Shown: positions 42,431 through 52,160, numbered from the stretch's first letter. The stretch is DNA of 64,000 nucleotides from Pokkaliibacter plantistimulans (GCF_046844695.1 NZ_CP177354.1:744001-808000), one strand, 5' to 3'. The notes: generated from the sequence alone by a model not told the origin. Program-made: numbers and translations.

Positions 42431-42471
42431 GTCTGACTGATTAGCCCAGCCTGTCTGGGTTAAGCAGAGCC

Positions 42472-42528
42472 CGATGCCCCGTCAGAGCCGTTGCCATAGC
42501 AGCGGTGTCTGACGGGGCATCGTCTTTT
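42472..42528 (+). terminator. Rho-independent terminator after argG
   Basis: A perfect 15-bp stem, CGATGCCCCGTCAGA (42472-42486) with TCTGACGGGGCATCG (42508-42522), followed by TCTTTTA. Confidence 0.85.
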
Positions 42529-42590
42529 ATGGACATTGAGCAGGTATGGACAGTTAACAGGAATGGACAGTGAACAGGGAGGTAACGGCC

Positions 42591-43283
42591 ATGCAGTGCC
42601 GCGTGCGGCTGACTTTACGGGCAGCGGGTGTGGGTAAGTTGCTGCCGCCAGCGTGGGCAGTGCTGCTGATCATGATGCTGCAAGGTTGCGGCGCAGCCAC
42701 CTGGCAGCATCCGCCGACCCGGAGCGATCAGCAGATGCTTTATGTGGTCAGTCACGGCTGGCACACGGGGATTATCCTGCCGACGGTGGAGCTGTTGCCT
42801 GCCCTGAGCTTCCTCAGGGAAGACGTTGCCGATGGGCCTTACGTCGAGATTGGCTGGGGTGATAAAGGCTTTTATCAGGCACCGGAAATCACGGTGAAGC
42901 TGACCTTGCAGGCGATGTTCTGGCCGACGGACAGCATTCTGCATGTGGTGTCCGTGCCGGAAGCACCGGCTGAGTATTTCAGTGCCAGTCAGGTGGTGGA
43001 AGTGCCGGTATCGCGCGAGGGTATGGCGGCGTTGCAGCAGTCGGTACTGGCCACCTTTGTGCTCAATGATCAGGGCCGCGGTATCATCACCCAGCCCGGT
43101 ATTTACGGTAAGAGCTATTTCTACGCCGCCAACGGCTACTATTATCTGACCAATACCTGCAACCGCTGGACGGCGCAAATGCTGGCGGCGGCGGGGTTGC
43201 CCATGGCTCCTCTGACCCTGACCGCGGGTGGAGTCATACGGCAGGTTCGGGCAGCGCAGCTGCAATTGTCTCCTTCACTCTGA
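42591..43283 (+). CDS. DUF2459 (TIGR02117) lipoprotein
   Basis: 230 residues with a lipoprotein signal (lipobox LQGC, Cys33) and the DUF2459 core: VVSHGWHTGI near the N-terminus, EIGWGDKGFYQ and a conserved TCNRWTA. The His/Cys/Trp pattern suggests a cysteine-hydrolase-like fold, but function is unknown. GGGAGG precedes the ATG at 42591; a GTG at 42570 is in frame. Likely outer-membrane anchored. Confidence 0.85.
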   Translation: MQCRVRLTLRAAGVGKLLPPAWAVLLIMMLQGCGAATWQHPPTRSDQQMLYVVSHGWHTGIILPTVELLPALSFLREDVADGPYVEIGWGDKGFYQAPEITVKLTLQAMFWPTDSILHVVSVPEAPAEYFSASQVVEVPVSREGMAALQQSVLATFVLNDQGRGIITQPGIYGKSYFYAANGYYYLTNTCNRWTAQMLAAAGLPMAPLTLTAGGVIRQVRAAQLQLSPSL

Positions 43284-43469
43284 GTAAGCACCGGTGCCAG
43301 TGAGGGCGCTGAATATCTTGTAACAGGATCAACGCAGCCCAATATGGGTTAAACCTTTATTTCGCGAAAGCACTGCGGCAGTGGATCGTCTGCGGTGCGC
43401 AACTGCCCGGCGGTGCCATTCATTTCAGGCCGTCCCGGGTGCCATCCTTACCATCACACAGGGAATGCC

Positions 43470-44030
43470 ATGATGAAATGTACCAGCTGTAATCAGGGTG
43501 AACTCAAGCCCAGCTTTATCGATAGCCTGTTCCGCGCCCATACCTGCAGCCACTGCGGTGGTAACTGGATTCTGATCGAGGATTATGTGGCCTGGAAGGA
43601 ACGCCATCCTGAGTATCAGTTTGCTGCGGACATGAGTCTGGAAGAGAGCGACGCTGAAGACTCCCGACAGGCACTGCTGTGCCCGATGACGGGGGCATTT
43701 ATGCAGAAGTTTCGTATTTCCCTGCACAGCAGCCATCGCCTTGATTACAGCTCGGCGGTAGGCGGGCTGTGGCTGGACAAGGGAGAATGGGAGCTGCTGA
43801 AGAAGGAAGGGCTGGCGGGCAGCCTTAATGCCGTAGTGACGCCACAATGGCAGAAAAAGCTGCAGCAGCAGGGGGCCAAAGAGCACTTTGCCCAGCTCTA
43901 TCGTGACAAGTTTGGTGAAGCTGACTATGCCAGAGCGCAGGAAGTGCGCGCCTGGTTGCAGGCCCATCCGCGCAAGGCGGATCTGCGTGCCTATCTGCTG
44001 GCGTTTGATCCTTACTCGGCAGAGCGTTAA
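43470..44030 (+). CDS. zf-TFIIB-like zinc-ribbon protein
   Basis: 186 residues. The N-terminal CTSC...CSHCGGNW ribbon (C5, C8, C28, C31 region) is a zf-TFIIB-type site. A second unit at about 70-115 keeps the fold signature (LLCPMTGAFM, YSSAVGGLWLDKGEWELL) but lacks most zinc cysteines. The C-terminus is a helical, basic domain. Function unknown. GGGA precedes the ATG; a terminator follows. Confidence 0.8.
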   Translation: MMKCTSCNQGELKPSFIDSLFRAHTCSHCGGNWILIEDYVAWKERHPEYQFAADMSLEESDAEDSRQALLCPMTGAFMQKFRISLHSSHRLDYSSAVGGLWLDKGEWELLKKEGLAGSLNAVVTPQWQKKLQQQGAKEHFAQLYRDKFGEADYARAQEVRAWLQAHPRKADLRAYLLAFDPYSAER

Positions 44031-44147
44031 GCGGCTGGGCCTGTCTGATCGGACAGGTTTATCCCGTCAGTACCTTTGCTAAAGTGCGCATCGTCCTATG
44101 GCAGTGAATGCTGTCTGGCAATCGCACACTGACATTTGTTGTCATTT

Positions 44148-44170
44148 GCCCGGCTCCGCCGGGCATTTTT
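44148..44170 (+). terminator. Rho-independent terminator
   Basis: GCCCGGC / GCCGGGC, 3-base loop, then A and five T. The rest of the 44031-44331 gap holds a small CCTGTC/GACAGG hairpin (about 44040) and the ggt 5' region. Confidence 0.85.
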
Positions 44171-44331
44171 CTTGCTGCCGCTGATGGCTCCCTCTGTTTG
44201 CTCCTCTGACCCGAATTATCCCGCCAGGATTCACATTGCTGGCTGACTGGTGTATCACATCAGATGGTGTTCAACAGCGCTGACCTCAGCGACGTGGTGT
44301 GGCCAATCCTATCCAGCGGCAAGGAGCCGAT

Positions 44332-46113
44332 ATGAACAAGACCCGTAGTGCATTTGCGATTTCCCTGTTATCGCTGTCCATTGCTGCAGCGCTGCTGCCT
44401 GCCGGTAGTCAGGCGGCATCCCTGCCTGCCGTCGAAGCGCAGAATGGCATGGTGGTATCCTCCCAAGCGCTGGCCTCCCAGGCGGGCATCGATATTCTCA
44501 AACTTGGTGGTAACGCGGTGGATGCCGCCGTGGCGGTGGGCTATGCCCAGGCTGTGGTCAACCCCTGCTGCGGTAACATCGGCGGCGGTGGTTTCATGAC
44601 CCTGCATCTGGCCGATGGTAAAGATACCTTTATCGACTTCCGCGAAATGGCACCGGCTGCCGCGACGGCCAATATGTATCTGGACGACAAGGGCGAGCTG
44701 AAGAAGGGCGCCAGTCTGTACGGTTATCTGGCCGCGGGGGTACCGGGCACAGTAAAAGGACTGGAGATGGCGTTGGCGCAGTATGGCTCCGGTAAAGTCA
44801 GCCGGGAGCAGATCATGGCACCGGCGATCAAGCTGGCCCGTGATGGCTTTGTGCTGACCCGAGCTGATACGGATGTGCTGGATACTTCGCTGCAGAAATT
44901 CCGTGATGACAAGGAAGCAGGCAAGATTTTCCTGCGGGCCGATGGTTCACCCCTGCAGCCCGGCGACCGTCTGGTGCAGAGTGATCTGGCCAACACCCTT
45001 GAGGCGATTGCCAGCAGTGGTGCTGACGCCTTCTACAAGGGCAAGATCCCTGAAGCTGTAGCTGCGGCTTCCAAAGCCGGTGGTGGCATCCTCAGCGTGG
45101 AGGATTTTGGCAACTACAAGGCGGCTGAGCGCACTCCCGTACGCTGTGACTACCGGGGTTATGAGTTTATCTCTGCACCCCCACCCAGCTCCGGCGGCAC
45201 CACCATGTGCCAGATTCTCAACATCCTCGAAGGTTATGACATCAAGGCCATGGGCTATGGCTCAGCCGAATCGGTGCATTACATGACCGAGGCCATGCGC
45301 CATGCCTACGTGGACCGCAATACCCTGCTGGGCGATCCGGACTTCGTCAAAATGCCGCTGGATAAGTTACTGAGCAAGGAATACGCCGCCAGCATTCGCA
45401 AGGAAATCAATGCTGACAAGGCCACGCCTTCGGAGCAGGTTCAGCCCGGTATCGGCCCGCATGAAAAACCGGAAACCACCCATTACTCCATCGTCGACAA
45501 GGATGGCAATGCTGTCTCCACGACCTACACCATCAATGGCCGCTTCGGTGCCGGAGTGATTGCGCCGGGCACCGGTTTCTTCCTCAACGACGAAATGGAT
45601 GACTTCACCACCAAGGTAGGCACCCAGAACCTGTTCGGACTGGTGCAGGGCAAGACCAACGCCATCGAGCCGGGCAAACGGCCGTTGTCGTCCATGTCAC
45701 CCACTATCGTCACCAAGGATGGCAAGGTGTTTCTGGTGGTGGGCTCTCCCGGTGGCTCGCGCATCATCACCATCACGCTGGAAACGGTGATGAACATCAT
45801 CGACCACGGTATGGGGCCACAGGAAGCGGTGGATGCGCCGCGTATCCATCATCAGTGGCTGCCTGATCAGGTGTATTTCGAGACCCGTGGTCTGTCGCCT
45901 GACACCCTGAAACTGCTGGCGGGTATGGGCTACAAGATGGTCGAGCAGACGCCCTGGGGCGCTGCCGAGCTGATCATGGTCGGCTTGCCTGCCGACAAGT
46001 CGGGTTCTGCCAGCTCCGGCAACGACGGTGCGGTGTCGGGTAAGGTGCGTGAAGGCTACCTGTACGGTGCCAACGATGCCCGCCGGCCCGCCGGTGCCGC
46101 CATCGGCTACTGA
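44332..46113 (+). CDS. ggt: Gamma-glutamyltransferase
   Basis: 593 residues with a signal peptide (ISLLSLSIAAALLPAGSQA), a large subunit and the self-cleavage site before Thr382 in ETTHYS, giving the N-terminal nucleophile of the small subunit. GNIGGGGFM, PLSSMSPTIV and GSPGGSRIITITL are the usual substrate-loop motifs. A periplasmic enzyme that cleaves glutathione and other gamma-glutamyl compounds. AAGGAG upstream. An isolated gene ending in a strong bidirectional terminator. Confidence 0.95.
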   Translation: MNKTRSAFAISLLSLSIAAALLPAGSQAASLPAVEAQNGMVVSSQALASQAGIDILKLGGNAVDAAVAVGYAQAVVNPCCGNIGGGGFMTLHLADGKDTFIDFREMAPAAATANMYLDDKGELKKGASLYGYLAAGVPGTVKGLEMALAQYGSGKVSREQIMAPAIKLARDGFVLTRADTDVLDTSLQKFRDDKEAGKIFLRADGSPLQPGDRLVQSDLANTLEAIASSGADAFYKGKIPEAVAAASKAGGGILSVEDFGNYKAAERTPVRCDYRGYEFISAPPPSSGGTTMCQILNILEGYDIKAMGYGSAESVHYMTEAMRHAYVDRNTLLGDPDFVKMPLDKLLSKEYAASIRKEINADKATPSEQVQPGIGPHEKPETTHYSIVDKDGNAVSTTYTINGRFGAGVIAPGTGFFLNDEMDDFTTKVGTQNLFGLVQGKTNAIEPGKRPLSSMSPTIVTKDGKVFLVVGSPGGSRIITITLETVMNIIDHGMGPQEAVDAPRIHHQWLPDQVYFETRGLSPDTLKLLAGMGYKMVEQTPWGAAELIMVGLPADKSGSASSGNDGAVSGKVREGYLYGANDARRPAGAAIGY

Positions 46114-46183
46114 TGCTGGTTGTAGCGAGGTCTGGCCTGCATTGCTAATACATCAGGCCTGCTTCTCTACAGGATCAGACAGT

Positions 46184-46219
46184 AAAACGCCCCGTGAGCT
46201 TTGGCTCACGGGGCGTTTT
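46184..46219. terminator. Bidirectional terminator between ggt and the FtrA-like gene
   Basis: A perfect 16-bp stem AAAACGCCCCGTGAGC / GCTCACGGGGCGTTTT with a 4-base loop; T-runs appear on both strands. Confidence 0.92.
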
Positions 46220-46233
46220 CGTCTGCAGCCTGT

Positions 46234-47235
46234 TTAGCCGTGGGGTGCCAGAGACCGTGCCTGCATTGAGGCCGAACGGGCGAACTGCTGACGATACTGG
46301 CTGGGGCTGATGCCCAGCTGTTTACGAAAATGATGGCGCAGGGTCAGGGCATTCCCGAAGCCACATTTGTCTGCCAGTGTTTCCAGATCATCGGCGGTGG
46401 TTTCCAGATAGCCTCGGGCCAGAGTCAGACGCTGGCTGATCAGCCATTGCTGCGGCGTCATGCCGGTGGCAGCGCGGAAATGGCGGTCGAAACTGCGCCG
46501 TGACATGCGTGCCTGATCTGCCAGCTGATCTACGCCCAGCGGCTGGTGCAGGTGTTTCCTGGCCCAGTCGAGGGTGGCGCTGAAACGATCCTGACGCGGC
46601 AGGATGGGGGTATCGACAAACTGTGCCTGTCCGCCCTGACGATGGGGTGAAATGACCAGTCGGCGGGCAACACTGTTGGCCACGTCATAACCGAAATCCT
46701 CACGGATGACGGCCAGCCCCAGATCCAGCCCGGCGGCACTGCCCGCTGAACAGCCAAGCTGGTCATGCAGCACGTACAGCACATTATCGACATAGTCAGT
46801 GGCAGGAAAACGCTGGCGGAAGCCATCGGCATAGCGCCAGTGGGTGGTTGCCCGGCGACCGTCCAGCAGGCCGCTTTCGGCCAAAAGAAACGCACCAGAG
46901 CAGAACGTCAGGATACGTCCACCCCGCTGATGCAGGGCGCGTATGGCATCGAGCAACCCTGCCGGAATGACTTTATTTGCAGCGCTCCAGCCCGGAATCA
47001 CCAGCATGTCGAAGTCATCCAGTGCGCTGACCTGACGCGCACTGATGAGGATACCGCCGGTGGCCCGCAGCGGACCGCTGTCAAAGCTGATGACCTCTGT
47101 CTGATACCAGTGCGGCCATTCCGGCCGTGGCAGGGCAAACAGTTCTACCGCGCAACCAAATTCGAAGGTGGCCAGCTGGTCATAGGCAAGAATGGCGACC
47201 CGTGGTGACGCAGGTTCGGAGCGAGGTTGGGTCAT
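46234..47235 (-). CDS. ftrA: GlxA/FtrA-type AraC family regulator
   Basis: 333 residues: an N-terminal DJ-1/PfpI-like domain (about 10-180) with nucleophile-elbow cysteine in TFCSGAFLLAESGLLDGRRATTHW, and two C-terminal AraC HTH motifs (LADQARMSRRSFDRHF and LADKCGFGNALTLRHHF). Homologues named FtrA sit next to a rhodanese gene, as here (divergent, 142 bp). Probably regulates that gene; inducer unknown. Confidence 0.88.
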   Translation of the reverse strand: MTQPRSEPASPRVAILAYDQLATFEFGCAVELFALPRPEWPHWYQTEVISFDSGPLRATGGILISARQVSALDDFDMLVIPGWSAANKVIPAGLLDAIRALHQRGGRILTFCSGAFLLAESGLLDGRRATTHWRYADGFRQRFPATDYVDNVLYVLHDQLGCSAGSAAGLDLGLAVIREDFGYDVANSVARRLVISPHRQGGQAQFVDTPILPRQDRFSATLDWARKHLHQPLGVDQLADQARMSRRSFDRHFRAATGMTPQQWLISQRLTLARGYLETTADDLETLADKCGFGNALTLRHHFRKQLGISPSQYRQQFARSASMQARSLAPHG

Positions 47236-47377
47236 GCTGATTCCGGTCAGTAGGTATGTGGTTGGCTGGATATTATCGATAAATGGTCATTCGGCCAATG
47301 GGCGCCATCGACGTCTCCTCGTACAGTAGTGTCATCACTTACGCACATTACCCAGCTAACGATTCAGGGAGAGTCCC

Positions 47378-47773
47378 ATGTCTTCAGCCGTATCCCGTCC
47401 TGCTGCCGCCTCCAGTGCTGCTGCCGAAGCGCATTTTTCCGCACTGCTGGCCTTTGAAACCGACTGCTGGGATGTCAATCATGCCATCAGTAACGGCCGT
47501 CGCGATTTTGTGCTGCTCGATGTCCGTGGCGAAGCCCAGTATCAGCAGGGGCATCTGCCAGAAGCGCTGCACTTTCCGCATACCCGACTGAATGCCGACA
47601 GTCTGGCCGACTATCCGCCGGATACCCTGTTTGTGGTCTATTGTACTGGCCCGCACTGTAACGGGGCAGACAAGGCTGCCCTGCGTCTGGCGAGGCTGGG
47701 GCGGCCGGTGAAGAAGATGATTGGCGGTGTCACCGGCTGGCTGGATGAGGGCTTCAGTCTGAAGCAGGCATGA
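47378..47773 (+). CDS. Rhodanese-like protein linked to FtrA
   Basis: 131 residues, a single rhodanese domain with active-site Cys89 in VVYCTGPHCNGADKAA. The longer loop and second cysteine (C94) are typical of the FtrA-associated rhodaneses rather than simple thiosulfate sulfurtransferases. GGGAGAG precedes the ATG. Divergent from the FtrA-like regulator. Confidence 0.9.
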   Translation: MSSAVSRPAAASSAAAEAHFSALLAFETDCWDVNHAISNGRRDFVLLDVRGEAQYQQGHLPEALHFPHTRLNADSLADYPPDTLFVVYCTGPHCNGADKAALRLARLGRPVKKMIGGVTGWLDEGFSLKQA

Positions 47774-47823
47774 CCGGTACGGAGGGCGGGGTATTTACAG
47801 TAAATTTACCCGTAGATACCTTG

Positions 47824-47920
47824 CGTTACGTAACGGAGTAAAATCTGTGCAGAGAAAAACATGCTCCCTGTGCGTTAAAGGGCTATACTTGGCCATTATT
47901 TGTACAGCCAACCTGTTGGC
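47824..47920 (+). promoter_or_regulatory. Flagellin upstream region with palindromes
   Basis: A 12-bp palindrome CGTTACGTAACG (47824-47835) and an inverted repeat GCCAAC-CT-GTTGGC (47907-47920), the latter inside a direct repeat GGC(C)ATTATTT. I could not fit the sigma-28 consensus with correct spacing. Confidence 0.35.
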
Positions 47921-47943
47921 ATTATTTACATAGGGGCGCAACT

Positions 47944-48639
47944 ATGGCCATTTCCTTCAACGCATCCAGCTCGTCCTCGACCAGTCTGCTTGATCGCCTG
48001 CAGGAGCAGCAGGAAAAGCAGAACGAGAAGCTGGCCTCGGGCAAACGCATCAACAGTGCGGCCGATGATGCTGCGGGCCTGCTGATTGCCAACCGCCTCA
48101 GCTCCACCATTTCCGAGTCTGATCAGCGTGCCATCAACGCCCGCGATCAGCAGAGCCTGAATAACATCCAGAGCGGTCAGCTGAGTGCCATCAGCGACAA
48201 CCTGCAGCGTATGAACGAGCTGTCGGTGAAAGCCGGTAACCCGCTGTATGCCGGTTCCAAGGCGATTCAGCAGGAGCTGAATAACCTGACCGAAAGCACC
48301 AATGCCATCGCTGGCGAAGCGCTGGGCAACAGCAATTTCCTGTCGGGACTGGATGCTTCTGACCCTGCCGCGTTGCAGGCGGCCATCAATACGGCATCCA
48401 GTACGGTAAACGATAAGGCCACTACGCTGGGCGCTGATACCAACGCGCTGCAGAGCCAGATCAACACCTATCAGGTGTCTTCCATCAATACCGCAGCGGC
48501 CCGTTCACGCATCGCCGATACCGACTACGCCAGTGCGGTCAGTGATCAGGCCAGTAACAGCGTACAGTCACAGATTGCTGTGCAGGTTCAGCGCAGCCGT
48601 CAGCAGCAGGCAGGTTTGCTGGTTGATACCCTGGTGTGA
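47944..48639 (+). CDS. Miniature flagellin
   Basis: 231 residues made almost only of the conserved flagellin D0/D1 coiled-coil ends: SSTSLLDRLQEQQEKQNEKLASGKRI-type start with AADDAAGLLIANRL, and an end with ARSRIADTDYASAVSD and QVQRSRQQQAGLL. The variable D2/D3 region is absent. No other flagellar gene is within 15 kb, so it is an orphan, perhaps an accessory filament or hook-filament protein. Own terminator. Confidence 0.87.
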   Translation: MAISFNASSSSSTSLLDRLQEQQEKQNEKLASGKRINSAADDAAGLLIANRLSSTISESDQRAINARDQQSLNNIQSGQLSAISDNLQRMNELSVKAGNPLYAGSKAIQQELNNLTESTNAIAGEALGNSNFLSGLDASDPAALQAAINTASSTVNDKATTLGADTNALQSQINTYQVSSINTAAARSRIADTDYASAVSDQASNSVQSQIAVQVQRSRQQQAGLLVDTLV

Positions 48640-48685
48640 TGCCTGAACGCAGGCCTCGTTCCTGCTGACAAGACTCAGTGTTGAT

Positions 48686-48720
48686 AAGCCATCCCTCGGA
48701 TACCGACGGATGGCTTTTTT
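48686..48720 (+). terminator. Rho-independent terminator after flagellin
   Basis: AAGCCATCC / GGATGGCTT 9-bp stem, 13-base loop, six T. Confidence 0.88.
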
Positions 48721-48759
48721 CTTTATGCTGATCGGCCCGCCCTTTTGTCGGAGTTGCTC

Positions 48760-49278
48760 ATGAGCCAGCCAGTTGTTAGTGCTGTCAGCCTTCACCCTTA
48801 TTCACCTGAGTTTCAGCAGGGCGTGGTGGATCTGATCCTGCCTATCCAGCAGCAGGAGTTCGATATTCCTGTCACCCTGGCTGACCAACCGGACCTGCTC
48901 GACATTCCCAATTTCTATCAGCACGGCACCGGTAACTTCTGGGTGGCGGTGGTGGACGGGCAGGTGGTGGGCAGTATTTCCCTGCTGGATATTGGCAATG
49001 GCCAGACCGCCCTGCGCAAGATGTTTGTGCATGCAGACTGGCGTGGCCGCGAGCGTGCCGTGGCACAGCAGCTGTTGCAGCATCTGGTACAGCAGGCCCG
49101 CCTGCAGGGCGTGCGTGATATTTTCCTCGGCACCACGGCCAAGTTTCTTGCGGCGCATCGCTTCTATGAAAAGCACGGCTTCCTGCTGATCGACAAAGCC
49201 GAGCTGCCCGCCCGCTTCCCGGTGATGCAGGTTGATACGCGTTTTTATCATCTGCCGCTTGCCGCCTCCGCAGTCTGA
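48760..49278 (+). CDS. GNAT family N-acetyltransferase
   Basis: 172 residues with TALRKMFVHADWRGRERAVAQQLLQHLV as motif A and HRFYEKHGFLLID as motif B. The N-terminal part (LILPIQQQEFDIPVTLADQPDLLDI) matches a widespread GNAT subfamily of unknown substrate. ATG at 48760 with CGGAG upstream. Confidence 0.88.
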   Translation: MSQPVVSAVSLHPYSPEFQQGVVDLILPIQQQEFDIPVTLADQPDLLDIPNFYQHGTGNFWVAVVDGQVVGSISLLDIGNGQTALRKMFVHADWRGRERAVAQQLLQHLVQQARLQGVRDIFLGTTAKFLAAHRFYEKHGFLLIDKAELPARFPVMQVDTRFYHLPLAASAV

Positions 49279-49371
49279 CGGCACAGAGTCTGTAACGTTG
49301 CCGTGTGGGCGAGACGGAGGACAGATCACGACCCGCGGGGCTGAGCCAGCCGAGAAGGGGGAAATCTAGCC

Positions 49372-50118
49372 ATGGACAACCTCAGTGAGTTTGCCAATGG
49401 GCGCGCCTACGATGCGCAGTATGGTCATCTCTATACCGATGACATCGCCTATCTGACCAGCCTGTTAGCGGAGACCGGCGGGCCGGTGCTGGACCTCTGC
49501 TGTGGTACCGGCATCGTCAGTATTCCGCTGGCGCAGCAGGGAGTGGAGGTGATCGGTGTGGATCTCAGCCAGCCCATGCTCGACTGGGCCAGAGCCAAAA
49601 GTCAGGGGCTGCCCGTGCGCTGGGTGCACAGTGATGTGCTGGCCTATGAGCCGGTGTGGCGCTTTGGTCTGATCACCATGACCGGCAATGCGCTGCAGAT
49701 GTTTCTCGATGACACCCGTCTACTGGGGCTGTTTCAGCGGGTAGCGGGATGGCTGAGTGATGAAGGCTGCTTTGTCTTTGACACCCGCCTGCCCACGCCG
49801 CAGCAACTGCATCCCTATGAAGAGGAAGTGGAGCTGGCGCGCTTTCTGGACAGCGAATGCCATGAGGTGGTAGAGCTGGCGACCCGCTACTACGACAGCA
49901 TCAGCCAGTGCCAGACCTGGCATAAGCGGCGGCTGCGCAATGGCGAACAGCAGCACAGCCAGATCACCCTGCGCTACAGCACTATCGAACAGCTGGAAAG
50001 CATGATGTATGAGGCCGGTTTACAAGTGCAGGCCCGCTTTGCTGACTGGCAGCAAACGCCGTTTCAGCGCGAAGCACACAGCATCGTCTATCGTCTGGGA
50101 CGAATTCGTCACCCCTGA
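49372..50118 (+). CDS. Class I SAM-dependent methyltransferase
   Basis: 248 residues; motif I VLDLCCGTGIVSI at 39-51, GVDLSQPML (motif II acidic residue) and VHSDVLAYEP. Resembles UbiE/CmoA-like small-molecule methyltransferases, but the acceptor is unknown. A GAAGGGGG stretch lies upstream. Stands alone. Confidence 0.85.
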   Translation: MDNLSEFANGRAYDAQYGHLYTDDIAYLTSLLAETGGPVLDLCCGTGIVSIPLAQQGVEVIGVDLSQPMLDWARAKSQGLPVRWVHSDVLAYEPVWRFGLITMTGNALQMFLDDTRLLGLFQRVAGWLSDEGCFVFDTRLPTPQQLHPYEEEVELARFLDSECHEVVELATRYYDSISQCQTWHKRRLRNGEQQHSQITLRYSTIEQLESMMYEAGLQVQARFADWQQTPFQREAHSIVYRLGRIRHP

Positions 50119-50354
50119 ACTGAACAGGTGTTCACGATCTGAGTACAGTGTGATGATCGGCAGCACGTCCGCTATTTCGGTGAATGCGACGAAGATCGCG
50201 ATCGGTGCTTGTTGAATGAACGCAATTTGCTAAAGTGCTGCGTTATTCGGATAGCGCTGCTGCCCTGCCGTCTTGTGCGCCTGAACAGCTTGGTACAGGT
50301 GGCGCTGACCAGAGGGCGCTGAGCGGGTCTCGAGAATCCCTTCTGAGGAATGTT

Positions 50355-52160
50355 ATGACAACCACCACTGACATCATTCGTGGCCGTGTCGCGGCCTTGC
50401 GTGCGGCCATGGCCGACCGGGGCGTCACTGCCTGCCTGATCCCTTCTGCCGATCCCCATCTGTCCGAGTATCTGCCCAAACGCTGGCAGGGGCGTAAATG
50501 GCTGTCCGGTTTTACGGGCTCGGTCGGTACCCTGATTGTCACCGCCGATTTTGCTGGTGTCTGGGTGGATGGCCGTTACTGGGTACAGGCCGAGCAGGAG
50601 CTGGCAGACACCGGCATCCAGCTGATGAAGCAGGTTGCCGTCCAGCAGGTCGCCTATATCGACTGGCTGGCAGACACCCTGCCTGAGGGCAGTGTGGTTG
50701 CTGTCGATGGGCAAGTGCTGAGCCTGACGCTGACGCGCACTCTGCAGCAGGCGCTCAGCGCTAAAAAGATCGGGCTGCGCAGTGATGTGGATGTGCTCGA
50801 CGCCATCTGGCCAGAGCGTGCCGGTCTGCCAGAGGCACCGATTTACGCCCATGAAGCCCCCTTCGCCACGGTCAGCCGGGCACAGAAACTGGCCCGTGTG
50901 CGCGAGCGCATGCAGGCATCAGGAGCCGACTGGCATTTTATTTCCACCGTCGATGATCTGGCCTGGCTGTTCAATCTGCGCGGCAGTGATGTGTCGTACA
51001 ACCCGGTTTTTGTCGGCCACGCTCTGCTGGGACGGGATGAGGCCACCCTGTTTATCGCCGATGGCAAACTCAGTGCTGAGCTGACGGCGCAGCTGGCCGC
51101 AGATGGTGTGAGCATCGCCCGCTATGAGCTGGCGCCGCAGAGGCTGGCAGCCCTGCCGGCGGGCACTAGCCTGTTATGCGATCCCAACCGTGTGACCGCT
51201 GGGCTGATTGGCCAGTTGCCAGCAGGTGTCACGATACGGGAAGAGCTGAATCCATCGACCCTGATGAAGGCCTGCAAGACGGCCGAAGAGGCTGCCCATG
51301 TTCGTCATGCCATGGAGCAGGATGGCGCGGCACTGTGCGAATTCTTTGCCTGGCTGGAGCGGGCTCAGGCGCAGGGTGAACATATCACGGAGCTGACCAT
51401 TGATGAGCAGATTACTGCGGCGCGGGCCCGTCGCCCCGGCTTTGTCTGCCCCAGCTTCTCCACCATCGCCGGTTTCAATGCCAACGGAGCCTTGCCGCAC
51501 TACCGTGCTACTGAGGAAGCGCACAGTGTTATCAGCGGTGATGGCCTGCTGCTGATTGACTCCGGTGGCCAGTATCTGGGCGGTACTACCGATATCACCC
51601 GTGTGGTGCCTGTGGGCGAGGTCAGTGCAGCGCAGAAGCGCGACTATACCCTGGTGCTGAAGGGCATGATGGCGCTGTCCCGTGCGCGTTTCCCCAAAGG
51701 CATCAAGTCACCGCTGCTGGACAGTATTGCCCGTGCACCCTTGTGGGCGGAAGGTATCGATTACGGTCACGGCACCGGCCATGGCGTGGGCTACTTCCTC
51801 AACGTCCATGAAGGTCCGCAGGTGATTTCCTATTACGCCCAGCCTGCTCCGCAGACTGCCATGGCCGAAGGCATGATCACCTCCATCGAGCCGGGCATTT
51901 ACCGGCAGGGCCAATGGGGCGTGCGGATCGAGAATCTGGTCATCAACCAGAGCGCTGCGGGTGAGTTCGGTGAATATCTGCAGTTTGAAACCCTGACGCT
52001 GTGCCCTATCGACACTCGCTGTATCGACCTGTCGCGCATGCGTCCGGATGAAATCGACTGGCTCAATGGCTATCACGCCGAAGTGCGCGCGCGCCTGCTG
52101 CCACTGGTTGAAGGGGAAGCCAAAGCCTGGCTGGAGCGCCGTACCCAGCCGCTGGCCTGA
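50355..52160 (+). CDS. Aminopeptidase P family (Xaa-Pro) metallopeptidase
   Basis: 601 residues with three domains as in the eukaryotic-type, long aminopeptidase P: two creatinase N domains and a C-terminal M24 pita-bread domain. Metal-ligand regions are visible: LLIDSGGQYLGGTTDITR (two Asp), GHGTGHGVGYFLNVHEGP (His), TSIEPGIY (Glu) and ENLV. Removes N-terminal residues preceding proline. GAGGAA precedes the ATG at 50355. Single gene. Confidence 0.92.
   Translation: MTTTTDIIRGRVAALRAAMADRGVTACLIPSADPHLSEYLPKRWQGRKWLSGFTGSVGTLIVTADFAGVWVDGRYWVQAEQELADTGIQLMKQVAVQQVAYIDWLADTLPEGSVVAVDGQVLSLTLTRTLQQALSAKKIGLRSDVDVLDAIWPERAGLPEAPIYAHEAPFATVSRAQKLARVRERMQASGADWHFISTVDDLAWLFNLRGSDVSYNPVFVGHALLGRDEATLFIADGKLSAELTAQLAADGVSIARYELAPQRLAALPAGTSLLCDPNRVTAGLIGQLPAGVTIREELNPSTLMKACKTAEEAAHVRHAMEQDGAALCEFFAWLERAQAQGEHITELTIDEQITAARARRPGFVCPSFSTIAGFNANGALPHYRATEEAHSVISGDGLLLIDSGGQYLGGTTDITRVVPVGEVSAAQKRDYTLVLKGMMALSRARFPKGIKSPLLDSIARAPLWAEGIDYGHGTGHGVGYFLNVHEGPQVISYYAQPAPQTAMAEGMITSIEPGIYRQGQWGVRIENLVINQSAAGEFGEYLQFETLTLCPIDTRCIDLSRMRPDEIDWLNGYHAEVRARLLPLVEGEAKAWLERRTQPLA

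Noticed and set aside
47774..47943. Sigma-28 promoter before the flagellin
   Set aside because: TAAA and a GCC-type -10 are present, but the spacing is several bases too short for the consensus.
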